Below are positions 46,746-57,060 of a stretch of DNA of 64,000 bases, in pieces. The stretch is from Lunularia cruciata (lineage: Eukaryota; Streptophyta; Marchantiopsida; Lunulariales; Lunulariaceae), in NCBI GenBank assembly GCA_948567375.1, contig OX419760.1:2914001-2978000 (forward strand). The letters run 5' to 3'. Both the position numbers and the translations under genes were made by a program. Numbering within the stretch: the stretch's first letter is position 1; the number at the start of each line of letters is the position of its first letter. Under the pieces are notes generated by a model. It saw only the letters and a list, made by a program, of their open reading frames with translations, was not told where the DNA came from and made no database searches.

Positions 46746-46829
46746 TGACTTGTGTTTGAGTTGTGCTTCTATAGTGTATGATGTTGACAATGATGTATGT
46801 TGTGCAGCAATGTATATACGCACAACAAC

Positions 46830-47261
46830 TGTCATACCATTTGTGGTGTCGTATCTAGATTGCTCAGACATTGGAGTTCCAGTGATAGTAGTTAGAGGCA
46901 TTTTGGTAGTTACTCATAGACTACTTTCCGATAGTCAGATTTTGTGTTTAGGGTATTGAATTCATGGTGGTGCCCACCATCACTTGCACCGTTTGGTGTG
47001 CCATCTACGGGACCATTGAGATGAGACCTAGGTCAGAATTAGGAGTATATCTTGGAAGTGTAGCTCCAAAGAGCTCATTTCTTTGATGTTGAGCCTTCGA
47101 GATCTTGGCTGGAGTGGATAGAAAGCCGGTGAGTGTCACTTGGATTCTCTTAGCTAGAGTGGGTGTGGCTTGACTATAATTAGTTTCTTGTTGTTGGCAA
47201 GATCAGATCAAGTATTGATCTGAGTTCAGTTGATTTGAGTTGTAAACAATCTGATTATTAT
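46830..47261 (+). repeat. 3' LTR of family-M copy 2
   Basis: It starts TGTCATACCATTTG and aligns with 35124-35562 to near 'gagttgtaaacaatctgatt'. The end is blurred (TTATTA instead of TTATTACA). No polypurine tract precedes it; instead the 70-bp motif abuts it, so this boundary has been rearranged. Confidence 0.75.
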
Positions 47262-47586
47262 GGCACTTTAGAGTTTATGTATGATTTATATGTGAGTTAT
47301 GCTTCTATAGTGTACAATGTTGATAGCAATGTATGTTGTGTAGCAATGTATATACGCACAACAAAGATGGCATATGGCATGTTTCACATTTGCCCTCATG
47401 GTGGTTTCTCAAGAGCAATAAATATGTCCTTAATGTACTTAATATTATAGCTATTTCACTTCTTATATGATATAGATTGTAAACATGCAACTAACAATTG
47501 TGCTTGATAGCACCCAGTCTCTTGATCTTTGCTCACCATAAAGCATATCACATACTTGGAGTATATGGTTATCTAGAGTTAGAGGG

Positions 47587-48280
47587 TGTAATACCAATAG
47601 CTAGATAGATGCTCTAGAGATGAAATTTGGTTTGGTAATATCTAGAAGGATGTTATACATGATGGACTAAGTAGATCAGACGAGGTATCACCAAAAGAGT
47701 ACTTTTACTAATAGGTCAGAAACCAAAATATGCTTGGAAACTTTAGAATCAATAGTTAGGCATATGATCTAGAGGTGAAACTTGGAGTGGTGACATCTGG
47801 AAGGATGTTACACATGATGAAGAAAGTAGATCAAATAGAGGTATCACCAAAAGATCACTTCTACTATAAGAGCAGAAGCCAAAATAAGCTTGAAATTTTG
47901 GAGGCAATTTTGAGGGCCTAATTGGATTCCTCTTCCCCCTATTTGTCTCACCAAGAGCTTTCCAATGGTACCTCACCCACATGAATTTCTACATAAAGAG
48001 ATTCCTACATAAAGATTCCCTAAAAGATTCCTCTAGTCAAAGCCTATTTGACCAACCAGATGGGACCAAGATTGACATGTCACCCATCCAAGAAAGTAAT
48101 CTAAGGGTGGAGCTTGCTGATGTGTCACCTATCCATGTAACTTATCCTATGTAGAGCTTCCTTGGAGGAGATCCTCTTTGGCTATATAATAAAGAGAAGG
48201 TGCTCCTTTGGAGCATCGCAATTTGAGTGTGGAATTCATGTTTTCTCTCTATTGTGTTTCTCTATCCTTTGAATATTACA
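47587..48280 (+). mobile_element. Solo LTR of the chromovirus family, plus sense
   Basis: This 694-bp LTR runs from TGTAATACCAATAGC to GAATATTACA in the opposite orientation to the copies at 41911 and 49698. The TATA-like box CTATATAATAAAGAG is at about 48182. Flanking 5-mers (gaggg and aagga) do not match, so the copy is older or rearranged. The internal two-unit repeat typical of this LTR is present. Confidence 0.88.
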
Positions 48281-48399
48281 AAGGAAAAAATACCAATTGT
48301 GGGTCTTTGGAGTTTGTGTGTGACTTTTATATGAGTTGTGCTTCTATAGTATATGATGTTGCGAACAATGTATGTTGACTAATGATGTATATTTGCATG

Positions 48400-48800
48400 A
48401 AAACTAGTTTGCTAGAATGCTAGAATGATAGTTTTGGCAATCACCATGTTATCAATAATTGCTCAAGGACTACTTAATGGCAACTAGATATGGTATTAGG
48501 TTGACTGATTGCACCATTGAGCTACCATTTGCATTGTTAGATGGGCTATCAAATGCGCCATTAGTGTTGGATTCCTAGTTGCTCTAGAGTAGGTATACCT
48601 TGAAGTGCAACCCTAGAGAGCTCATTTCTTCTATGTTGAGGCTTCAATCTCTTGGCTATGGTCAATAGAGGTAGGCAAGTGTCACCTTCATTCTCTTAGC
48701 AAAAGTGGATGTGGCTTTAGAATGTGATCAAGACCTATTGGTTGTGTATATTGAGTGTTGAGTGTTCAAATTTGAGTCCTTATTCAAGTTTTCATTGATT
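48400..48800 (+). repeat. Diverged family-M LTR body
   Basis: Similar in order to 46830-47261: 'gcaccattgagctacca', 'tagagagctcatttctt', 'tgttgaggcttcaatctctt', 'attctcttagcaaaagtggatgtggctt'. It is clearly older than the 47-kb copy. Confidence 0.65.
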
Positions 48801-49169
48801 GATTGTTGTCGGTTTGTGTAACTTCTATATTAGTTGTGCTTCTATAATATATGATGTTGAAAACAATCTATATTGAGTAGTGATGTATATATGCACAACA
48901 TCATCAATGGAAAGAATAATTATAATTATTTGATATCAAGCTTGAGTACAAACCAAGAAAGTTCCATATCATTCTTAATGTCCTATCAAGACAACTTGGT
49001 TTGAAGATTTCTTTTGAATCTCTCATAGAAAATACCATTACCATGGTGCCAAAGGACTCAAAGATCCAAATAGAATTAAAAATTACTTTACAATAAGACT
49101 TCTTCTTTCATCTTGTGCAAAGTCATCTTGTTGCACATGATAAGGAGTACAACACCTTTTCATTAAAAT

Positions 49170-49697
49170 ATGGCCTTCTATTTCTGAGAACCAAATCTAT
49201 GTTCTAAACTTTGGGAGATCTAGGACTTGTGTGACTTCAAGAGGTACAAGACTTACAAATTGTTGGTCACATAGGTGTGAACAAGACCTTGAGTACCTTA
49301 CAACATCAATGGTGGTAGCCAAACATGGCACAAAAGCTTGTACAATTTTGTGGATGTTGCCAATGCAACAAGGCCAACAACCAAAACCCAAGTGGACTAC
49401 TCCAATCACTCCCAATTCCATTTACTCAATGAGACATGTTAGTCTAGACCTCATCTAGACCTTGACAAATAAGGATCATAGCCATACAACAATTGAGGTG
49501 CTTGTCAATAAGCTTAGCAAGCATGTTCACTTGGCACTCATTGTGGATACGATGGATGCTCCAACATTGATCCATCTACTTCCATACAATCTTCAAACAC
49601 CATGGAATGTCATCTTTGATTTTGATATTGGATGTGTTGGTAATTCTTGGCAAGCACTTTCCAAACTCCTTGACACCAAGCTTGCCTTATGTAAAGC
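49170..49697 (+). pseudogene. Older gypsy integrase, N-terminal half
   Basis: Through shifts it reads HIGVNKTLSTLQHQWW and FCGCCQCNKANNQ, an HHCC zinc finger, at about 49265-49385. It continues through PIPFTQ and SISLASMFTW (core domain) to FWQALSKLLDTKLALCKA-type sequence, ending exactly at the chromovirus LTR at 49697. The gene continues at 56268. Confidence 0.78.
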
Positions 49698-50405
49698 TGT
49701 AATACTCTGAGGACAAGAGAAGAGAGAAAACACAGATTGCACACTCAAACATTCGATGCCCAAGGGAGCACCTTCTCTTTATTATATAGACAAAGAGGAT
49801 CTCCTCCAAGGAAGCTCCACCATAGGATTAGGGACATAGATAGGTGACATGTCAGCAAGCTCCACCCTTGGATTACTAACTTGGATGGGTGACCTGTTTG
49901 GTCTAGGTCCTATCTGGTTGGTCAAACAAGCTTTGACCAGAGGGAATCTTTTAGGGAATCTTCCTATAGGAATCTTAGAATCACATGAGTAAGGTATCGT
50001 TGGAAAGCTCTCGTCAAGACAGAGCAAGGAGGAGGAGTGGGCACATTTTCAAGGCCTAATTCATCCATTTAGGCCTCCGAAATTGCCTTCAAAGATTTCA
50101 AGCATATTTCGATTCCTCCTCTATTAGTAGAAGTCCTCTTTTGGTGATACGTCTTTCTGATCTGTTTAGTCCATCATGTGTAACATCCTTCCAGATGTTA
50201 CCAAACCAATTCTCACCTTTAAATCATATGTCTAGCTATTGGTTCTAAGGTTCTCAAGTCTATTTTGGTTTCTGCCCTATTAGTAGAAGTACTCTTTTGG
50301 TGATACTTCTATCTAATCTATTTTGACCATCATGTATAACATCATTCTAGATGTTACCAAACCAAATTTCACATCTAGAACATATGGCTAACCCTTGGTA
50401 TTATA
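49698..50405 (-). repeat. 3' LTR of the chromovirus
   Basis: 708 bp. The sense-strand TATA-like box TCTATATAATAAAGAG is at about 49778-49793. Two ~156-bp units sharing 'ctattagtagaagt.ctcttttggtgata' start at 50121 and 50277. Compared with the 5' LTR it lacks most of the 'ggaaggccagcctttcc' and poly-G segment. Confidence 0.93.
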
Positions 50406-50420
50406 GACCTCCCTCCTTTT
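50406..50420 (-). promoter_or_regulatory. Polypurine tract of the chromovirus
   Basis: On the minus strand AAAAGGAGGGAGGTC directly precedes the 3' LTR, the expected site for plus-strand DNA priming. Confidence 0.8.
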
Positions 50421-52100
50421 AAGACGCAACATCCTCGTTGCGCAATTGTTGCTCAAATACTTGTACCAACACCGATGCATGTGCCAAATTGGCAGTGGGT
50501 TCCCAGGTTACTTCATAGAGGGGGTAACCTTTCCATTGTACTAGATATTCCACCCACGGATGGCAAGTACCACGCATGCGCTTTTGGAGAATCCGCTCCA
50601 CTTCATATTCCTCTGTGCCATCAATGAGTGTTGGACAAGGTCAAATGTCCTGTGTGGAAGGACCTTGGCTTGATTGGGGAGCATATCTGCATAGTAAGGA
50701 GACATGGAACACTGGATGGATCTTCATGTGTGGTGGTAGCTCAAGGTGATAGGCCACAGTGCCGATACGACGAAGAATCAAGAAAGGCCCAATAAAACGA
50801 GGTCTGAGCTTACGAGATCCAACTAATGTGAGGTTGGTTGTCGATAGCCACACTTGATCCCCAACATTGAACTCCATGTGCCTACGGTGTGCATCAGCAT
50901 ACTGCTTTTGTTGATTTTGCGCAATCTGTAACCTGTGCTTGGCGCTCTCCACACCTTGTTGGATTCTAGAAACAAATATGTTGACTGCATCAACCTTGGT
51001 AGTCATTGGACGGATCTTCATCAAGCTAGAAGGTGTGAAGGGATGCTCACCATACATGAGGAAGAACGGAGTGACCTGGGTGGAGGCATTCACTGAATTG
51101 TTGTAAGCGAATTCCACCAACGGTAGTAGGGTGTCCCACCTCTCTTGCTCTTCTAAGGTGAAGCCGCATAACATGTCTTCAATCGTGCAATTAGCCCACT
51201 CTATTTGGCCATCTGTTTGTGGGTGGTAAGCTGTAGACATGGCCAACTTGGTTTTGAAGAAACCAAAGAGTGTTTGCCAAAACAAATTGGTGAATTGGGT
51301 ACCTCTATCGGTGATGAGTACTCTAGACAAGCCATGGTGAGCAAAGACTGCATCTAAGTATAGTTGAGCTAGTTGTGGAGCGGTCACCTCCTTGGTGGTA
51401 GGGCGTACATGAATCATTTTGCTGAGCCGGTCCACAAAGACCACAATGGAGTCAAACCCTGAGGTGGTCTTGGGTAATTCGCAGACGAGATCCATACTCA
51501 CTTGTTCCCAACGTTGGGTAGGAGTGGAGAGAAGTTGAAGGAGCCCTGTAGGAGCTTGATTATAAGCTTTGTTCTGTTGACAAAGTAGGCAGCTACGCAC
51601 ATAGTCCATCACGTTGTTGCTCATCTTGGGCCAATAGTAATGGCGCTTGACTGCATCCAAGGTCTTGTCTACTCCGACATGAGCTGCAATGGCCGAATCA
51701 TGACATTCCACTAGAATGGTGGAGCATAAGTCTGAGACATTTGGGATCCATAATCTGCCATCCCGAAAGGTGAGTCCTTGGGTGCTGGTGACACCTTTGG
51801 ACGATTGTGCTTCTACAATCTGTGGATCAGTTTTTGTAGCAGCTAGAATCTCTTGCCAAAATTTAGGGTTAATCTTAACCTTTGCCACCAAGTTGTTGGC
51901 CATTGGCATACGGGTGAATGCATCTACCAGTTGTTTCTTACCTTCCACGTAGGTGATTGTCATGTTGAAGTGTTGTTGCCACTCTGCCCACCGAATTTGG
52001 CGACGAGATAGATCCTTCTGCGTCTCGAGGTAGACTAGAGGTTTGTGGTCTATCTCTACTACAAATCTCTCTCGCCCAGGTAGTGCTTCCAATGCTTAGT
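50419..52100 (-). pseudogene. Chromovirus RNase H end, integrase and chromodomain
   Basis: A 483-codon frame (52092-50641) begins in RNase H (VVEIDHKPLVYLETQ, LVDAFTRMP). It continues into the integrase HHCC finger (AAHVGVDKTLDAVKRHYYW, SCLLCQQNK) and the catalytic core: VSMDLVCELP with the first Asp, ITDRGTQFTN with the second, and YHPQTDGQIEWAN with Glu. Then follow FFLMYGEHPF, FNVGDQVWLS and RPRFIGPFLILRRIG. A TGA at 50638-50640 separates the chromodomain (50601-50419), with aromatic residues kept in VEYLVQWKGYPLYEVTWEP. Chromodomains of this type can direct integration to methylated histone marks. The triad is intact, and only the stop and an upstream shift break the polyprotein. Confidence 0.93.
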
Positions 52101-53800
52101 TGCTAGAACAATGGCTAGCTCTTCTCGTTCTGTGGTGTGGTAGTTGCGCTCTGCCGGTAACAACTTTCGAGAGAAATATGCAATTGGATGCCATCCGTCA
52201 TGCCACTCTTGTTGTAGGATTGCTCCTATTGCTATGCTTGATGCATCTGTAGCCAACTTGATTGGACTTTTTGGGTCATACCACTTCAAGATTGGTGCAT
52301 GTAGCAAGGTAACCTTCAATTCTTGAAAGGCCAACTCTTGTGCGGTTCCCCATGTCCACTTCTTCCCCTTGCCAAGTAGTGCCGTTAAAGGCTGTGCAAC
52401 CTTGGAGAAGTCCTTGACAAATCTATGATAGAATCCCGTCAACCCCAAGAAGCTCTCAAGTTGAGTTCGATCTTCTGGGGCACTCCATTTTTGAATGACC
52501 TCTATTTTATCTGTCAATACTTGAATGCACTCTGCACTTACTCTATGCCCTAAGTAGTCTACTTCAAACTTGCCAAACTCACACTTTGAGATTTTGGCGT
52601 ACAACTGATTCTGTCTTAGAATCTGGAGGACCTCTCGTAGATGTTGTTAGTGTTTTGTCATCGTGCTACTATATACTAAGATATCATCCAAGAAGATGAT
52701 AACAGACTTATCCAAGTATGGACAAAATATGTCATTCATTAGGCTCATGAAAGTGGCAGGCGCATTGGTGAGGCCAAAAGGCATCACAAGATACTCAAAA
52801 TGGCCATACCTGGTTCAAAAGATAGTTTTGTACACATCCTCCTCTGCAATTCGGATTTGATTATAACCGCTCTGCAAGTCCAATTTGGTGACATATCTCG
52901 CTCCATGGAGTTGATCAAACAGGTCATCCATGCAAGGTAAGGGGTATTTGTTCTTCACTGTTTGCTGATTGAGACCCCAATAGTCAATGCACATGCGCAT
53001 TGTACCATCCTTCTTCTTCACAAACAAGATAGGGGCCCCATATGGTGATATGCTAGGTTGGATGAACCCTTTCTGTAGCATCTCCTTAATTTGAGTCTTA
53101 CACTCCTCCAACTCATGAGGTGATAGGCGATATGGGGCCTTACAAGGAGGTGTCTTCCCCGGGAGTGTCTCTATTTTGTGATCTACTCGCCTTTTAGGTG
53201 GTAATCTTGAGGGTAGATCATCGGGAAAGACATCTTGAAACTCATCCACCACATCCTTCAATTTCTCAAGAATTTGTCCAACGAGTTGTGCACTTTGGAC
53301 TTCTCTTATTAGACCCATAAAACATCTATCGGTCTTACAGACAGTTGTCGTCCCTACGACATATAGAGGCAGTTTCTGCCTATGTGATTTTTCTTTAACC
53401 CCAATGATTGACCATTGGTGGGTTCTCACTACTTTCTTCCTCCAATCCACCATTGGGTTATATTGCTCCATCCATGGCATGCCTAAAATTGCATCATAAC
53501 GGGCTAACTGTATCACTCGCCACTCAATTGCTTCCTGATATTCTCCTACAGAGAGGGTTACCCGTCTAGGTAATGATTCAATCCTCTCTATTTGCCCATT
53601 TGGTAACTCTACTTCTTCACTTCCATCTCTCTCTAGATCCATTCCAAATCTTAGTGCAACAGAGCAAGACAAGAAATTCTCTGTTGCTCACGGATCTATT
53701 AATACTCTCACTTGATTACCTTCTAGGATTCCATTCACGACAATCAATTGTGAGGTTGCCTTTTGGGATCGTTGTGCATTATTCTTCTTCCTTCCCTCAC
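52059..53800 (-). pseudogene. Chromovirus protease, reverse transcriptase and RNase H
   Basis: The protease region lies at 53760-53480. The active-site string reads LIDP, stop, ATENF where DSGAT is expected, so the catalytic motif is destroyed (near 53690); DAILGMPWM follows. RT is open at 53672-52815 ([75 protein letters not shown]). A TGA lies at KTIF-stop-TRYGHF. Then come [12 protein letters not shown], catalytic [10 protein letters not shown] near 52670 and a TAA at TKH-stop-QHL. The 52604-52059 frame carries the connection and RNase H (LATDASSIAIGAILQQE, TEREELAIVLATKHWKHYL). It shifts near 52075 into the next frame. Confidence 0.93.
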
Positions 53801-54916
53801 TTCTATGCTTCCTTATTGAGCCAGTAAGGCCGCGAGGTACATTTACTGGCGATCTTTGTTTTCCGAAGTGGTTTCTACCTCCTCCTCTTCAATGTGCCTC
53901 ATGTTGTTCAAAGATTGCATGTACAAAGGCCGAGGGCCCCTAGGGAAATGAGTGTAACAATTGGTAGATATGTGCCCAATACGGCCACAATTGTAACAAT
54001 GGCGTTGTTCTCCTCGAGTCCCTTCTCCTCGTGGGACTCCATCTCTTTGTTCTTCTACTCATCTCCGCTCCCCTTGAAGCAGCCGTGCTCCTCGATCCCG
54101 GAATCGAAGGTTGCCCAATTCCATCGGTACTGGTCCACCCATGTGTGGCATTTCTGCCCGATAATATTGAGGTAGAACTACTCCTTCACCTCCACCTATT
54201 GCTCTTGCTATTCTCTATGCACAAGTAATGGCTTCAAATATCGTGTGAGGGTTTTGCACCATGACTTCTTGGCAAATCCACTCTTTCAATCCTCGTTTGA
54301 AATTGTCGAGAGCCTCTGCTGGACTCATGTTGGTAATTGCAACTTGTAGATCCAAAAATGCGTCCATATACTCTTGTATGCTATTCTTCTGTCTCAATTC
54401 CCATAGTCGGGTTCGAGCCATCTGCACAAAATCCACCGATTGGAAATTCTTCAGCAGTCCTTCTTGCATTGCTGTCCATGTGACCTCCCTTCTCTCGGCC
54501 AGCATGGATCGTTCCCAAGCGCCATACCATGTGAGCGCTTTATCGGTCAAGTACCCACATGCAAACACGCTTGCAACATGCTCTATGATCTCTATTGAGA
54601 ACAATCGGAAATATCGATTCATTCTCGAGATCCAATTTTCCACTACTCCCATTGTACGCTGCCCCTTGTAAGGCTCGATGTTGCAGGTCTTCTTCATCCG
54701 GAGTAGCAATGTGGCTTCATCGTTGATAAGATTCATAGGCACGGGTGCCTCTCCAAGTACTTCAGTCATAAGTACTGGGTTTTGAGATGGCTCTTCTCCT
54801 TGCATGGCTTGATCGTTCTTGAGGATCTGCACTTGACTTTGTAATGTCTCCATGGTCATCTTAATCTCTTGAAATTCATTCAGCATTCCTTGCATTCCTT
54901 GCACCAGCTCTTGCAA
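53800..54916 (-). pseudogene. Chromovirus gag
   Basis: The 233-codon frame (54916-54215) starts with a coiled coil (MLNEFQEIKMTMETLQSQV) and has a capsid-like region (VENWISRMNRYFRLF, ALTWYGAWERS, FQSVDFVQMARTRLWELRQ, SIQEYMDAFLDLQVAI). A TAG near 54213 interrupts it. Downstream fragments reach a canonical zinc knuckle CYNCGRIGHISTNC (CX2CX4HX4C, 53955-53996). The true start is probably a few codons upstream at MDP, where another stop follows. Position and order fit gag of an LTR element. Confidence 0.9.
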
Positions 54917-54961
54917 CTACGGATCCATGGTTCCTGCAACACCTAATTGCTAACGTCTACT

Positions 54962-55391
54962 TCAATACAGAGTCAATATAATCACTCTAGAAGGTGCACA
55001 AACTATCGGAACTACCATTGGGACCTCAGAAGCTATCACTCGTTGATAATACTCCTCACCAAAATTCCTAACCACAAAATCTCTAAACATCACTTTTGGC
55101 CTCACTACATAACAGATTTCTACTTGAGTGTTGAAAGGGAGAGGATTTGGGACATTCATATCCATATTATCATAATAGAATGTAGATCGTCAAATCCCAC
55201 TCTCTGTCATATATCACCACAAGTAGAATCACCGGGTTTGGTGAGTTCATCCCTCTGTCCATGAATTCCGCACCAAAGTGATAAACTAGCGATACCCTCA
55301 TCTGCTCACGCTGGATGTACATAACCTTGATGTGGAATGGGTTTGAAAATGGAAAGCTAGGTGCGGGAAATTGTCCCCCCGGCGCATCCAT
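54962..55391 (-). CDS. Two short leader ORFs between primer site and gag
   Basis: Frame A (55391-55170) begins MDAPGGQFPAPSFPF, and frame B (55165-54962) begins MDMNVPNPLPF. They resemble each other with equal spacing: PF, 23 residues, FG, x, E, F or Y, two residues, R, three residues, S, then a hydrophobic strand (VYHFGAEFMDRGMNSPNPV versus VRNFGEEYYQRVIASEVPM). The pattern recalls the core of SPFH/prohibitin-type domains, but the match is weak and from memory. They are in different frames, 5 bp apart, so they could also be one decayed two-repeat protein. Their role in the element is unknown. Confidence 0.4.
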
Positions 55392-55517
55392 CCCATCCGC
55401 TCTCTAAAGCCTTTCCTAAGTCTAGCGATTACTCTATGTTCTCCACCTCAAATTACTCAGTTTCAGTAGTTTGTGCTATTCCAAGAGGGGTGATCCACTC
55501 TCTTGGACTAGAACACT

Positions 55518-55530
55518 CTCTCTGATACCA
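55518..55530 (-). promoter_or_regulatory. Primer-binding site, initiator-Met tRNA type
   Basis: On the minus strand TGGTATCAGAGAG lies one base inside the 5' LTR, matching the 3' end of plant initiator tRNA-Met for the first 11 bases. Confidence 0.9.
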
Positions 55531-55531
55531 T

Positions 55532-56267
55532 TGTAATACTCTGAGGACAAGAGAAGAGAGAAAACACAGCTTGCACACTCAAACATTTGATGCCCAAGGG
55601 AGCACCTTCTCTTTATTATATAGACAAAGAGGATCTCCTCCAAGGAAGCTCCACCATAGGATTAGGGACACAGATAGGTGACATGTCAGCAAGCTCCACC
55701 CTTGGATTACTTACTTGGATGGGTGACCTGTCTGGTCTAGGTCCTATCTGGTTGGTCAAACAAGCTTTGACCGGAGAGAATCATTTAGGGAATATATAGG
55801 AATCTCAAAATCACATGAGTAAGGTACCGTTGGAAAGCTCTCGTCGGGACAAATCAGGGGGGAGGGAAGGCCAGCCTTTCCTTTGTTGGGGGGGGGGGGA
55901 CCTGCACATTTTCAAGGCCTAATTCATCCGTTTAGGCCTCCGAAATTGCCTTCAAAGATTTCAAGCATATTTTGGTTCCGCCTCTATTAGTAGAAGTCCT
56001 CTTTTGGTGATACCTCTTTCTGATCTTTTTATTCCATCATGTGTAACATCCTTCCAGATGTTACCAAACCAATTCTCACCTTTAAATCATATGTCTGCTA
56101 TTAGTTCTAAGGTTCTCAAGTCTATTTTGGTTTCTGCCCTATTAGTAGAAGTACTCTTTTGGTGATACTTCTATCTAATCTATTTTGACCATCATGTATA
56201 ACATCATTCTAGATGTTACCAAACCAAATTTCACATCTAGATCATATGGCTAACTCTTGGTATTACA
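55532..56267 (-). repeat. 5' LTR of the chromovirus
   Basis: 736 bp. It starts (plus strand) TGTAATACTCTGAGG and ends TTGGTATTACA. It has the same TATA-like box and 156-bp duplication as the other copies. It contains a run of about 12 G at 55888-55899 that is shorter in the solo LTR at 41911 and missing from the 3' LTR. Confidence 0.94.
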
Positions 56268-57060
56268 AAAGCCTATCATCCTTAAACTAATAGGGAAACA
56301 AAACAAGCAAATTTCCCTTTAGAAGATATGTTATGTGCCTTTATCAACATTCACCACATTGATTGGAGTACTTGTCTTGCAATTACCAAGTTTTCCTATA
56401 ATAATTCCAAGCATGCAAGTACAAGCTTCTCTCTTCTTCCTTAATTATGGGCAAGATTCACTTGTTCTAAATTCTCTTCTGGCTCCACCACCATCTCATG
56501 TCTCCCATACTTCCACTATCTTGTCCATGTTATCTATGTCCTTACACCAAGCCAAGTCTTATCTTCTTATTGCTCAAAATTGGCAAAAGCAATAAATTGA
56601 TAGTCATTGTTGTGATCTCATTTTTGAAATTGGTAATAAGGTTATTTTGTCCTCTAATAACCTTCCCCTTCCTCTTGATAACCAAGTTCATAAACTTGCT
56701 CCTTATTTTGTAGGTTCCTTTGATATTATGTAGATCAGTTCTCTTATTGTCTATAGACTTGCACTTCCTAATCACATGAAGATCCATCATGTCTTCCATG
56801 TCTCAAAATTCAAATCCTTTGTTTCTAAATCATCTTCTTGTCCTACTTTTATACAACCTACTCCTCCTCCAATCTCCATTAATAATCATGATGTTGACCA
56901 TATACTTGCATATTGCAACATCTAATGTGGCCACCAACAACAAATTAAATATAAGTTCCTCTAGAAAGTGTATTATCTTCATGATGTCACATGGAAGCTT
57001 GTTTCTCATCTCCAAAATGTGCAAGCGGCTATACATGAATTTGAAGATTTGATGGTGATG
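56268..57060 (+). pseudogene. Older gypsy integrase, C-terminal half
   Basis: This is the continuation of 49170-49697. It starts AYHP and TNRETKQAN (the region of the catalytic Glu), then LEDMLCAFINIHHIDW, ITKFSYNNSKHASTSFSLL, LHQAKSYLLIAQNWQKQ, VHKLAPYFVGSFDIM and LPNHMKIHHVFHVSKFKSF. It closes with a chromodomain-like tail (YLHDVTWKLVSHLQNVQAAI, FEDLMVMKT at 56970-57060). The older element was therefore itself a chromovirus-type gypsy. Stops and a shift are present. Confidence 0.82.

Larger units (their letters stand above)
46758..48900 (+). repeat. Four copies of a ~70-bp motif around family-M LTR bodies
   Basis: The motif starts gagttgtgcttctatagt and ends gtatatacgcacaaca. It occurs at 46758-46827, 47293-47363, 48332-48400 and 48831-48900. 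Copies 1 and 3 directly precede an LTR-like body (46830-47261; about 48400-48800), and copies 2 and 4 follow one. This suggests tandemly arranged LTRs whose unit is body plus motif. A chromovirus solo LTR lies between copies 2 and 3. The motif is not found beside the LTR at 35124-35562. Confidence 0.65.
49698..56267 (-). mobile_element. Chromovirus (Ty3/gypsy) with both LTRs, minus strand
   Basis: This 6570-bp element has LTRs 49698-50405 and 55532-56267, both bounded by TGTAATAC and GTATTA(C/T)A. Perfect 5-bp target duplications AAAGC flank it (49693-49697 and 56268-56272). An initiator-Met-type primer site lies next to the right LTR and a polypurine tract next to the left one. Gag, protease, RT, RNase H, integrase and chromodomain follow in order on the minus strand. 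It is the best preserved element here but carries several in-frame stops and a frameshift. It disrupts an older integrase gene. Confidence 0.96.

Noticed and set aside
54261..54671. 136-codon plus-strand frame
   Set aside because: It is the shadow of the chromovirus gag on the other strand.
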